Source: UBA5189 sp035631615 (lineage in GTDB: Bacteria; Chloroflexota; Limnocylindria; Limnocylindrales; CSP1-4). Taken from it: a stretch of DNA of 64,000 nucleotides. Numbering within the stretch: the first letter of the stretch is position 1; the number at the start of each line of letters is the position of its first letter. The position numbers and the translations under genes are program-made. Below are positions 50,315 to 58,646 of this stretch, piece after piece. The notes beneath the pieces were generated by a model, which worked only from the letters and a program-made list of their open reading frames with translations, ran no database searches and was not told where the DNA came from. Location: the NCBI GenBank assembly GCA_035631615.1, contig DASQIK010000088.1, positions 13,149 to 77,148 on the forward strand, written 5' to 3'.

Positions 50315-50889
50315 GCGACGACCCGCTGCGCGAGACCCCGATCAGCTCCGAGCTCATCAGGCGCGGCCGCATCCTGGAGTTCCGGGTCGACACGATCGAG
50401 TCCGCCGACGGCCATCGCTCGACCCGCGACATCGCCGCGCACCCCGGTGGCGTGTGCATCCTCGCGATCGACGACGAGGACCGGGTGCTGCTCGTCCGCC
50501 AGTGGCGCCACGCGACCGGCGGCCCGTTGCTCGAGATCCCTGCCGGGACGCTCGACCGGGAGCCCGATGGCTCGATCGAGGACCACGCCGTCGCAGCCGC
50601 CCGCGAGCTCGAGGAGGAGACCGGCTCCCGTGCCAGCACCTGGCGCTACCTGGGCAGCTTCTACACGGCCCCCGGCTTCACGAGCGAGCTGATGCACCTG
50701 TACCTCGCAACCGGGCTCACGTTCGCGCACGAGGGCGGGCTCCAGCCCGACGAGGACGAGCGGCTCGAGCTCTACCCCACCCCGTTCCACGACGCCGTCG
50801 CGATGGCCGAGCGCGGGGAGATCCGCGACGCCAAGTCGATCGTGGGCCTGCTCTGGGTCGCCCGGCTCCGGGAGTCCGAGCGGGGCTGA
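50311..50889 (+). CDS. Nudix hydrolase, ADP-ribose pyrophosphatase-like
   Basis: 192 residues with the ADPRase-like N-terminal strand region (RILEFRVDTIES) and Nudix box EDHAVAAARELEEETG (about 91-106). The loop between the box glycine (PAGTLDREPDGSIE) and the first Glu is about five residues longer than the canonical Gx5E. Typical downstream FYTAPGFTSELMHLYLATGL. Acts on ADP-ribose or similar sugar nucleotides. Coupled to the HAD gene. Confidence 0.85.
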   Translation: MSDDPLRETPISSELIRRGRILEFRVDTIESADGHRSTRDIAAHPGGVCILAIDDEDRVLLVRQWRHATGGPLLEIPAGTLDREPDGSIEDHAVAAARELEEETGSRASTWRYLGSFYTAPGFTSELMHLYLATGLTFAHEGGLQPDEDERLELYPTPFHDAVAMAERGEIRDAKSIVGLLWVARLRESERG

Positions 50890-50897
50890 ACGCGGGC

Positions 50898-51299
50898 TCA
50901 GGTCGTCGGTGGGTCGACCTTGGCGAGGGCGTGGCGGTAGAGCGCGGAGCTCGGACACAGCGCGACGGCGAGCCGGAGATGGGTGCGCGCCTCCGAGGTC
51001 CGGCCGAGCTTGCGCAGGCTCGCGGCCAGCGCGAAGTGCGCCCAATGTGCCGACGGATCGAGGTCGAGCAGCGCCTCGAACGTGTGACGGGCGAGCTCGA
51101 ACTGGCCGCTGTGGTGATAGGCCCGCCCGAGCGGCTCGAGGATGGAGCCCTTGCCGGGCTCCTCGCGCGCGGCTCGCTCGAGCACGATTGCCGCCTGGGC
51201 GTGGTGGCGGCTCCGGATCAGCGCCTGCCCGCGCTGGAGCAGCCCGTAGGCGCTCTCGCGGTCGGCGTCGTCAAGCGGGTTGTCGGAGCGCTCGATCAC
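50898..51299 (-). CDS. Tetratricopeptide-repeat protein
   Basis: About 133 residues, nearly all TPR: YGLLQRGQALIRSRHHAQAAIVLERAAREEP, RAYHHSGQFELARHTFEALLDLDPSA and AASLRKLGRTSEARTHLRLAVALCPSS (in segments), about three repeats with the W-L-G-Y-A-F-A-P pattern. GTG start with a weak ribosome site; upstream in-frame codons exist but the antisense there is not protein-like. Convergent with the Nudix gene, 8 nt apart. Confidence 0.65.
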   Translation of the reverse strand: MIERSDNPLDDADRESAYGLLQRGQALIRSRHHAQAAIVLERAAREEPGKGSILEPLGRAYHHSGQFELARHTFEALLDLDPSAHWAHFALAASLRKLGRTSEARTHLRLAVALCPSSALYRHALAKVDPPTT

Positions 51300-51417
51300 C
51301 CGCCGATGTTCGCACGGAACGCCCTGCCGGGCAGCGAGCGGCGTGGCCGTCAGGCCGGCGGATCCGTCCGGGTGGCGCAGGCCTTCGAGGCCGCGCTCAG
51401 GGGTAGATCTTCGCTCA

Positions 51418-52446
51418 CTACGCCTCGCGCCAGTCCTCGAGCTTGACCACCTTGAGCCGCGGGCTGTCCGTGCGGCCGGGGATGCGGCCGCGCTTGGCGA
51501 TCGGCTTGCCGTCGATCTCCTTGATGTCGCCGGTGAAGTCGATGGGCGTGGCGCCGCTGATGTACGAGCCGACGGCATACGAATCGACCGGCGCGCCGGC
51601 CTCCTTGAATACGCCCATGCGCTCGGGCGTGAGGCCGCCCGAGACGACGATCTTGACGTGCTGGAAGCCGGCCTGGTCGAGCCGTGCCCGGACCTCCTTG
51701 ACCAGGTCGGGGGTCACGCGGCCGCGTTCCGACGGCGTGTCCAGACGGATCCCGTACAGGCGATCTCCCAGCGCGTGCGCGACCCGAAGCGCCTCCTCGG
51801 CCTCGTCCCGGAATGTGTCGACGAGGACGATCCGGGGCACGTCCGGGTCGAGGTCGCGGTCGAACGCGAGGGCTGCTGCGACCGTATCGCCCATGATCAG
51901 GACCAGCGAATGGGGCATCGTGCCGGTCGGCGACAGCCCCGCGAGGCGGGCGCCTGCCGGTGTCGAGGCACCGACGCAGCCGCCGACGATTGCCGCGTAA
52001 TCGAGGACGTCGGTGATGTCCGGGTGGACGTGGCGCGCCCCGAACGAGATCACCGGCTGCGGCGCGGCGGCCGTCACGCACTCGCGCGCCGCCGTGGCCC
52101 AGCCCGTGGACTGCGCGAGCATCCCGAGCATGGCGGTCTCGTACAGCCCGAACGCGCGATAGCGCGCGCTGATCCGGAGGACGATCTCCTTCGGCTCGAT
52201 CGCGTCGCCGTCGTCGAGCGCCTCGACGGTGACTTCGCCCGCGGCGCCGCCCTTCAGGACGTGGGCCAGGAGGTTCTTGACCTCGTCGATGCCGCACAGC
52301 ATCGCGTGCTGGCGCCCGAAGACCTCCATCGTGACGATCGGGTCGAGGCCCTCGTGGTCGAGCACCTGCTCCGCGCGCATGAAGTAGACGTCCGCGGAAT
52401 CGCCCGACAGGATCTCGCGCGACGGCCGGCTGCGGCGCAGCGCCAT
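51418..52446 (-). CDS. pncB: Nicotinate phosphoribosyltransferase (short type)
   Basis: 342-residue NAPRTase of the short, archaeal-like type: SGDSADVYFMRAEQVL at the N-terminus, AMLCGIDEVKNLL, FGARHVHPDI (phosphoribosylation site), VDTFRDEAEEAL, GIRLDTPSERG and VSGGLTPERM. It salvages nicotinate to nicotinate mononucleotide for NAD. ATG overlaps the M1-like gene stop by one base (TGATG), so it is the last gene of that operon. Confidence 0.9.
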   Translation of the reverse strand: MALRRSRPSREILSGDSADVYFMRAEQVLDHEGLDPIVTMEVFGRQHAMLCGIDEVKNLLAHVLKGGAAGEVTVEALDDGDAIEPKEIVLRISARYRAFGLYETAMLGMLAQSTGWATAARECVTAAAPQPVISFGARHVHPDITDVLDYAAIVGGCVGASTPAGARLAGLSPTGTMPHSLVLIMGDTVAAALAFDRDLDPDVPRIVLVDTFRDEAEEALRVAHALGDRLYGIRLDTPSERGRVTPDLVKEVRARLDQAGFQHVKIVVSGGLTPERMGVFKEAGAPVDSYAVGSYISGATPIDFTGDIKEIDGKPIAKRGRIPGRTDSPRLKVVKLEDWREA

Positions 52447-54530
52447 CAGGGTGCAGGGCCTCCCGCATCGTCCGGCGTGGTCGTGCTCGGCGGCGTCGAT
52501 GCCTCGCTCGGATCGGCGAGTGTAGCGGCTGCCGAAGCGGGCGCCAGCACGGCGGCGCGCCGGCGGCGTCGCAGGAGCACCACGACGAGGAGCACGAGGA
52601 GCAGGCCGCCACCGACGCCAACCCCGATCACGAGCAGCCGCTGCTGGCCGATCGCGGGCGCGGCGGCGAGGACGGCACTGGCCGCCGACGCATCGCGGAC
52701 GGCCTGATCCAGCTGGCCTGCCTGGAACGCGGTTCGGGCGGCGGCGTACGAGGCCTTCGGGTTCGTGTCGCCGAGGCCGAGCTGGGTCACGAAGTCGGGG
52801 GCCTGTTCGATCCCGGCCTTCGCGTCGGCGATGGCCGCAAGGGCGGCGAGCTCCGCGTTCGCGATGTCCGTGGCGCCCTTGAAGCCGTCGGTCGCCCCCT
52901 CGTAGGCCTTCCGGAGGCTCACATCGGGCTCCAGGCCGAGCGCAGCTGCGGCCGACTCGACCTGGTCACGGAGCGCGAGCACGGTCGTCGCGGCGTCCAT
53001 CGCCTTGCTCGCGCCGACGAACGTCCAGGTGTCCATCAGCTTGCGGACGTACCACGGCGGCAGCCAGCCGGCGCCGGCAGCCAGGAGGGCGCGGTACTTC
53101 ACGCGCGCCGGCGTCCGGGTGTCGAGGGCCGTGGCGTCGGTGGGGCTGATCGCGAAGTCGCGCAGGGCCGTCTCCACGGCTGCCGAATCGGGCTTGTCGA
53201 TCGGCTCGATCAGGTCGAGCAGGTGGCGCCAGTCATTGATGGCCGATGACGTCTCGGGCGCGCCCGCGCCGACGTACGCGGTCCGGTGCGCCTTCGCGGC
53301 CGCGAAGGCGAGGCGCATCTGGTCGGCGCCGGCCGCCTTGACCATCTGGTCGACGACGTAGAAGGCGGCGCCGTAGCCGTACCGCTCGCGGTCGTCGGTC
53401 GTCTGGTCGCGGATGACCTGTGGAAACGTCCAGCCGACCAGGACGACGTGGCCCGGGTCGGTCGGGTCCGGGCGTGCAGGGGCGAGCCCGGCGTCGCCAC
53501 CGACGTCGGTCTGGACGCGCCAGGCGTACTCCTCGGCGAGCCCCTCGTACAGCCACCGCTCCGTGAACAGGCTGTCGTTGAACCAGGCGTGCGAGGCCTC
53601 GTGCACGATCACGACAGGGTCGAGGTCCTCGGTCACGTCGATGCGCTGGGCATCGGTGACGTAGAAGCCGGCGTAGCCCTCGAGTGCCGGCGTGTACCGC
53701 TCGCGAACATCGAGGTCGTGCGCGACCGGCCACGGCAACCCGATGAGCGTCTCCAGCTCCGGCATCGCCTTCCGCAGCGTGTCGCCGACGGTCTTGTCCC
53801 AGACCTTGTCCTCCGGCCACGCCTTGATGACGATCTCGACGCCGCCCGTGAGCGAGATCCGGGTGGAGCCGTAGGCCGCGCTGTCCTCGGAGCTGACGAT
53901 CGCGAAGAAGGTGGTCGGGTCCATCGGGGTCGCCGTCAGGGTCTGCACGCCGAGATCGGTCGTCGTCTGCATCGGATCGCCGTCGACCGTGCTCACGTAG
54001 CCCGCGGGCGTGCGAACCGTGACCGTGCTCCGTCCGACGTCGCCCCACGACCACACCCCGAACGTCGCGAACGCCTTGCCGACGCGGATCGGCGAGGCGC
54101 TCCGCGGTGCTCCGCCGAGGAGGTCGTACCGAACCGCGAAGCTCGCGCTCTGCCGGTAGTACAGGTTCGAGCGCAGGTGGACGTCCGCCTCGACGAAGTA
54201 CTGGTGCTGCGTCGTCGAGACCGACGTCGCGAACCCGCTGGCCTTGACCGAGCTGGCCTCGGGCTGAATGGCGAACGACAGGTCGCGATAGAAGTAGACG
54301 AACTGGGCGCTGTCGGGCTTGAGGTCCGTGACCTTGAAGTCGATCTCGACGTGCACCCGGCCGGCAGCCGGATCGAGCCGGTAGATGGTGTCCGCCTGGA
54401 CGCGCAGCGGGCTGGCGGCGAGCGCGGTCCGGGCCGCCGGCGGTGCTGCCGCGAGGAACATGGCCAGGAGCGTCGCCAGCACGACGCCGCCGGCGCGCCG
54501 GGGCCGGGCGAGCGGGCCGAGGTGGGCCAT
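52446..54530 (-). CDS. M1-like (gluzincin) metallopeptidase, membrane-anchored
   Basis: 694 residues: signal peptide (ATLLAMFLAAAPPAARTALAA), an N-terminal beta-rich region, the zinc motif HEASHAWFN at about 309-317 and the third ligand in WLYEGLAEEYA, a helical C-terminal part, and a C-terminal TM (LLLVLLVVVLL) with a basic stop-transfer RRRRR near residue 650. It is the catalytic-looking member of a tandem pair; the paralogue upstream has lost the first zinc His. ATG 5 nt after the paralogue's stop. Confidence 0.8.
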   Translation of the reverse strand: MAHLGPLARPRRAGGVVLATLLAMFLAAAPPAARTALAASPLRVQADTIYRLDPAAGRVHVEIDFKVTDLKPDSAQFVYFYRDLSFAIQPEASSVKASGFATSVSTTQHQYFVEADVHLRSNLYYRQSASFAVRYDLLGGAPRSASPIRVGKAFATFGVWSWGDVGRSTVTVRTPAGYVSTVDGDPMQTTTDLGVQTLTATPMDPTTFFAIVSSEDSAAYGSTRISLTGGVEIVIKAWPEDKVWDKTVGDTLRKAMPELETLIGLPWPVAHDLDVRERYTPALEGYAGFYVTDAQRIDVTEDLDPVVIVHEASHAWFNDSLFTERWLYEGLAEEYAWRVQTDVGGDAGLAPARPDPTDPGHVVLVGWTFPQVIRDQTTDDRERYGYGAAFYVVDQMVKAAGADQMRLAFAAAKAHRTAYVGAGAPETSSAINDWRHLLDLIEPIDKPDSAAVETALRDFAISPTDATALDTRTPARVKYRALLAAGAGWLPPWYVRKLMDTWTFVGASKAMDAATTVLALRDQVESAAAALGLEPDVSLRKAYEGATDGFKGATDIANAELAALAAIADAKAGIEQAPDFVTQLGLGDTNPKASYAAARTAFQAGQLDQAVRDASAASAVLAAAPAIGQQRLLVIGVGVGGGLLLVLLVVVLLRRRRRAAVLAPASAAATLADPSEASTPPSTTTPDDAGGPAP

Positions 54531-54535
54531 GGTCC

Positions 54536-56566
54536 TCACCCGGGCGAGGTCGGGCCTCGCCGCACGCTCCGTCGCTGCCGTACGAGGCCGGCGAGCAGCA
54601 CGACCGCCAGCAGCAGCAGCACGGCGCTCACGATACGCGACCGCCCGACGGGCGCGGCGCCCGTCCACGCGGCCGCGCCCTCGGTGGCGTCGGCATACGC
54701 GGCCTGGAGGTCCCCGGTCCTCAGCTCGGCAGCGGCGCGACGGACGAGGTTCGTTGGGTCCACCCCGACCAGCCCGATCGCGATGATCACCTGCTCCCCC
54801 ACGCCTGATTCCGTGGGCTGCGCCGCGCGCGCGCCGACGATGGCCGCGACGACGGCCTCCTCGGCGGACAGCTCGTCAGCGGTGGCGGCAATCCCCGCGT
54901 CGCCCTCGAAGTCGGTGCGGAGCGTGCCCGGCAGCGTCAGCCCGGCCGCGGATGCCGAATGCTCGAGGCTCGCCCGTTGCGCGGTCACCGCGTCCGTGGC
55001 CACGAGCAGGTCGCGTGCCAGGCTGAACTGCCACGCGCGCATCGCGCTCCGGACGAGCGGCGGGAGGTGCCAGTCGCCGGCGAGCGCGACGGAGCGGGCA
55101 TAGTCGGCCCGCCGCGCGGCCCGGTCGGTGAGGAGCGCCACGTCGGCGGGTCGCGCGACGTCCGCCAGCCACAGGTCTTCGAACGACATCCCCGTGTGCT
55201 CCTCGAGCAGGTCGAGCAGGCCGCGCCAGTCGGGGATGCCGAGGGCGGGCTCGGCCGAGCCAGGGGACGGCTGGTATGCCGCGATGCCCTTGGACGCCGC
55301 CAGCCAGACGGCGCGCAGCGCGTCCGGACCGGCACGTTGAGCGATCTGGCGGGCGAGGTCGAGCGAGGCCGCAGATGCCCAGGACTCCGAGGCCGCGGGC
55401 ACGCTCCCGGTGGGGCCCCAGGCGTTGAGCGGGATCGCCCAGTTGCCGGGCACGGTCGGGGGCACGGGTGAGGCCGGGTCGACACCAAGCTCGCGCGCGA
55501 CCAGCTCCGCGTAGTACGCGGCGAATCCCTCGGCAGCCCACCTGTCGGCGACGAGGCTGCCGTTGAACCAGGCGTGCGCCAGCTCCCGCAGGAGGACGCC
55601 GTCGGAGGCCGAGTGCGCGAGATCGATCTGGCCCGTCGTCGGGTCGAACACGCCGGCGGAGCCACCGGCGGTCGAGATCACCGCCTCGTGCACGACGAGC
55701 GGCTTGGTCACCGGAAACGGGACACCGATCTCCCGCTCCAGGGCCGGCAGCGCCTTCTGGAGCAGCATGCCGACGCGAGCCTGCCACGCCCGGTCGTCCG
55801 GCCACGCGCGGATGCTCACGCTATCCGTGCCGGCTCCCAGCGCGACCGGGACCGTCGTCTCGACGTAGTCGGCCGGGCGGTCGGCGACGACATCGGCGAC
55901 GAACGACAGGGGGGCCTGGATCGGCCCGCTCGACCACGCGTCGTGGCCGGCCGCGTCGGTCGTCGGGCCGGCGAGGGGGCCGCCCCCGATCGTGGTGGTG
56001 TAGCCGCTCGGCAGCCGCACGGCAACGGTCGACCCTGTCGAGCCGGTGCCCGCCACGGCCCAGGCCGGGAACGACACGAGCGAGGGCGAGATCCGGATGG
56101 TGCGATCGGGCCCGCCACCGGCGTCCCGCAGGTCGAACGCCAGCGTCAACGTCGTGGTCCTGCCCGCAGCGAGGTTGGCCCCGAGGTCGATCTTGAGGTT
56201 CGTGTACGTGGCCGTCTGCTGGCTCACCGAGACCTTCGGCCTGCCGGCGCCGCCGGTCAGCTGGAAGCCGGACGTTCCGGGCAGCACGGTGAGCACCGCG
56301 GTTCGGAAGAAGAAGTTGCGCGCCGGCGTGTTCCTGAGGTTGTTGGTCGCCGTGAGCACGACGCTGACCGCGACGCGGCCCTCGGCGGGCAGCACGTCGT
56401 ACGTGGCCGCACCGACGATCGTGAGCCCGGGCGTCGCGGCGTCGACCGGCACGGGAGCGAGCGCCGGCACCGCCCCGAGGCCAAGGGCGATGCCGAGCAC
56501 CACCGAGAGGGCGGCCGCTCGAACGGGCCGGCTCGCCCCTGCGCCGCGAGCGGAAGCCAGCGTCAC
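54536..56566 (-). CDS. M1-like paralogue with degraded zinc site (probable pseudoenzyme)
   Basis: 676 residues, the same plan as the next gene: signal peptide, beta-rich N-terminus, helical peptidase-like domain, a C-terminal TM (VLLLLAVVLLAGLV) and basic tail. The HExxH position reads RELAH (LLRELAHAWFN, about residue 325): the first zinc His is Arg, while the downstream RWAAEGFAAYYAEL Glu is kept. Probably non-catalytic; it may pair with or regulate the intact copy. GTG start overlaps the upstream stop (GTGA), with a GGAGGAGG ribosome site. Confidence 0.75.
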   Translation of the reverse strand: MTLASARGAGASRPVRAAALSVVLGIALGLGAVPALAPVPVDAATPGLTIVGAATYDVLPAEGRVAVSVVLTATNNLRNTPARNFFFRTAVLTVLPGTSGFQLTGGAGRPKVSVSQQTATYTNLKIDLGANLAAGRTTTLTLAFDLRDAGGGPDRTIRISPSLVSFPAWAVAGTGSTGSTVAVRLPSGYTTTIGGGPLAGPTTDAAGHDAWSSGPIQAPLSFVADVVADRPADYVETTVPVALGAGTDSVSIRAWPDDRAWQARVGMLLQKALPALEREIGVPFPVTKPLVVHEAVISTAGGSAGVFDPTTGQIDLAHSASDGVLLRELAHAWFNGSLVADRWAAEGFAAYYAELVARELGVDPASPVPPTVPGNWAIPLNAWGPTGSVPAASESWASAASLDLARQIAQRAGPDALRAVWLAASKGIAAYQPSPGSAEPALGIPDWRGLLDLLEEHTGMSFEDLWLADVARPADVALLTDRAARRADYARSVALAGDWHLPPLVRSAMRAWQFSLARDLLVATDAVTAQRASLEHSASAAGLTLPGTLRTDFEGDAGIAATADELSAEEAVVAAIVGARAAQPTESGVGEQVIIAIGLVGVDPTNLVRRAAAELRTGDLQAAYADATEGAAAWTGAAPVGRSRIVSAVLLLLAVVLLAGLVRQRRSVRRGPTSPG

Positions 56567-57108
56567 GCCTCCTCCGGTGCGGCGGAAGCGTCCGCGACGA
56601 GCTCGCCGAGCCGCGCGGCGAACCGATCGAGGAGCGCGGCGTTGCGAACGGGTCGAGCCGCGTAGCCATCGGGCACGCGACCACCGATCCAGAGCCAGCC
56701 GCGGGTCTCGTCGAAGATCCGGTCGGCAACCCCGGCGACGCGCGCGAGGCCGAGCCCGAGCTCGTCCTCGTCGAGCCATCGCGACGGGATCTCGACCGCG
56801 GCGATCGGCCGCCCGTCGTCGGCGATGGAGAACTTCACGAGCGGGAACTCGTCATTCCACCGGAGCAGCGTCCGGTAGCCCTTGCGCAGGCCGTCGAGCA
56901 GCGGCGGCGCAAGGTGCGCCCAGATGATCGCGCCGAGCCCGGGATCCAGGATCACGGTGACGCGCAGGTCGCGACGCGTGCGGCCGTCCAGGGCCACGTC
57001 CCAGGCAACGATGCCATCGCGCTCGACCTCGGCGCCCACGGTGACACCGAGCTCCGCGAGCCAGCGCTTGATCGTGGCCGCCGTCACCGGCGTGGGCACT
57101 CGGGGCAT
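56563..57108 (-). CDS. YbjN-like domain protein, unknown function
   Basis: 181 residues. Pattern TIKRWLAELGVTV, IVAWDVALDGRTRRDLRVTVILDP, ...LLRWNDEFPLVKFSIADDGRPIAAVEIPSRWLDEDELGLGLARVAGVADRIF (in segments) fits the YbjN / type III secretion chaperone-like fold. No catalytic motif. First gene of the operon with the two M1-like proteins and pncB; TAGACT lies 8 nt before the ATG. Confidence 0.65.
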   Translation of the reverse strand: MPRVPTPVTAATIKRWLAELGVTVGAEVERDGIVAWDVALDGRTRRDLRVTVILDPGLGAIIWAHLAPPLLDGLRKGYRTLLRWNDEFPLVKFSIADDGRPIAAVEIPSRWLDEDELGLGLARVAGVADRIFDETRGWLWIGGRVPDGYAARPVRNAALLDRFAARLGELVADASAAPEEA

Positions 57109-57116
57109 GGGCGAAA

Positions 57117-57122
57117 AGTCTA
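57117..57122 (-). promoter_or_regulatory. Leaderless-type -10 box of the ybjN-like operon
   Basis: TAGACT on the minus strand, 8 nt before ATG 57108. Confidence 0.5.
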
Positions 57123-57159
57123 GCCGCGCCCCGTCGTTCGACGCCGGGACCGACCCGCC

Positions 57160-58524
57160 TCAGCCGGCGGAGGCGGCCTCCGGGCGCGAGCCGCGGCCAC
57201 CCGATTCGCCGCCGCCGCCCGCGTCGCGCTTGGCGCCCGCGCGGCCGGATTCGGACCGGGACCGGTCGCCCGTCGACGCGTCGACCGAGCCGCCGGAGCG
57301 GACGACCCGGGTGGCGTAATCGGCCGAGCGCACGTCGCCGCCGATCCGGACGTTTCGGCCGAGGCGCGCTCCCCGAGGGACGATCGATTGCTTGCCGACC
57401 ACCGTGATGCCCGTGTTGAGGCGACCCGGCTCCTGGCGGTTCGGTGGCCCGTCGTACGGGCCTTCGCCGACGATCGCGCCCTGGCCGACGACGACCTCCT
57501 TGTCGAGGATCGCGCGGTCGACCACCGCGCCGGCCCGGATGACCGAGTCGAACATGACGATCGAGTCGCGCACGACCGCCCCGACGTCGACCCGCACGCC
57601 CGGCGACAGGACGCTGTTGACGACCGTGCCCTCGATCACGCAGCCGTGACTGATCAGGCTCCGATGGATCTGCGCTGTCGCGCCGACCTTGGCCGGCGCA
57701 CGCTCCTCTGACCGGGTGTGGATCACCCAGTCGGGGTCGTACAGGTCGAGCTCGGGGCGATCCTCGAGCAGGGCGAGGTTCGCCTCCCAGTAGGACTGGA
57801 TGGTCCCGACGTCCTGCCAGTAGCCGGCGAAGCGGTAGCCGAACACGCGCGCCCCCGCATCGAGCATGGCCGGGATGACGTTCCCGCCGAAGTCGACCAG
57901 GTCCTCGCTCAGCCAGCGCCGAAGGGCGCGCTTCGAGAAGACGTAGACGCCCATCGAGGCGAGGTCGCTCTTGGGCTGCTTCGGCTTCTCCTGCCAGTCG
58001 GTGACGCGGTCGCCGTCGTCCATCGCGAGGATGCCCATCCGGGTCGCGTCGATGAGGGGCACCCGGCGGACCGCGATCGTGACGTCCGCGCGCCGGCGCC
58101 GGTGGGCCGCCACGAACGGCTGGTAGTCCATCTTGTAGATGTGGTCGCCGGCGAGCACGACGATCGTGTCGGCGTCGGATCGCTCGATGACGTTCAGGTT
58201 GCGAAGCACCGCGTCCGCGGTCCCGCGATACCACTCCGCGACGCGGCCGCGCGCGATGTACGGCTGGAGGAGCTTGATCCCACCCCGGTTCCGGTCGAGG
58301 TCCCACGGCCGCCCGACGCCGATGTGGTCGTTCAGCGAGCGCGGGTTGTACTGCGTCAGGACGAGGATGTCGGTGATGTCCGAGTTGACGCAGTTCGACA
58401 GCGAGAAGTCGATGATCCGGTACTTGCCCCCGAACGGCACCGCGGGCTTGGCCCGCACCGAGGACAGGATGGACAGCCGCTCGCCTTCACCGCCGGCGAG
58501 GATCAGCGCCATCGTCCGCTTCAC
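57160..58524 (-). CDS. glgC: Glucose-1-phosphate adenylyltransferase (ADP-glucose pyrophosphorylase)
   Basis: 454 residues: nucleotidyltransferase LILAGGEGERLSIL (about 8-20; usual G-x-G-x-R-L has an extra variation at GEGERL), AKPAVPFGGKYRIIDF, WYRGTADAV, VVLAGDHIYKMDY, the left-handed beta-helix C-terminus, and a long Ser/Gly/Arg-rich tail of about 45 residues, more than usual. It makes ADP-glucose for glycogen. GTG start: TACGAT is exactly 6 nt upstream. An ATG at 58512 is the alternative. Confidence 0.93.
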   Translation of the reverse strand: MKRTMALILAGGEGERLSILSSVRAKPAVPFGGKYRIIDFSLSNCVNSDITDILVLTQYNPRSLNDHIGVGRPWDLDRNRGGIKLLQPYIARGRVAEWYRGTADAVLRNLNVIERSDADTIVVLAGDHIYKMDYQPFVAAHRRRRADVTIAVRRVPLIDATRMGILAMDDGDRVTDWQEKPKQPKSDLASMGVYVFSKRALRRWLSEDLVDFGGNVIPAMLDAGARVFGYRFAGYWQDVGTIQSYWEANLALLEDRPELDLYDPDWVIHTRSEERAPAKVGATAQIHRSLISHGCVIEGTVVNSVLSPGVRVDVGAVVRDSIVMFDSVIRAGAVVDRAILDKEVVVGQGAIVGEGPYDGPPNRQEPGRLNTGITVVGKQSIVPRGARLGRNVRIGGDVRSADYATRVVRSGGSVDASTGDRSRSESGRAGAKRDAGGGGESGGRGSRPEAASAG

Positions 58525-58530
58525 GGGCGA

Positions 58531-58536
58531 ATCGTA
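58531..58536 (-). promoter_or_regulatory. Leaderless-type -10 box of glgC
   Basis: TACGAT on the minus strand, exactly 6 nt before GTG 58524. Confidence 0.55.
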
Positions 58537-58593
58537 GCACCGCCCCCGGGCCGCTCCGATGAACGATGGGTGAAGATTCCGTTCAGGTACGGG

Positions 58594-58646
58594 TCAGCGC
58601 GGGACGCGCGAGATCAGCGCGAGACGCGCGAGATCAGCGCGAGACG
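58594..58646. repeat. Tandem 20-bp repeat at the M23 stop codon
   Basis: Two complete 20-bp units (58594-58613 and 58614-58633, differing by one base) and a partial third unit, each beginning with TCA, the complement of the TGA stop of the M23 gene. Period is not a multiple of three. Too short and few for CRISPR. Confidence 0.9.

Noticed and set aside
58594..58646. Repeat array resembling CRISPR
   Set aside because: No spacers: units are directly adjacent, 20 bp, only two and a half copies, no cas genes.
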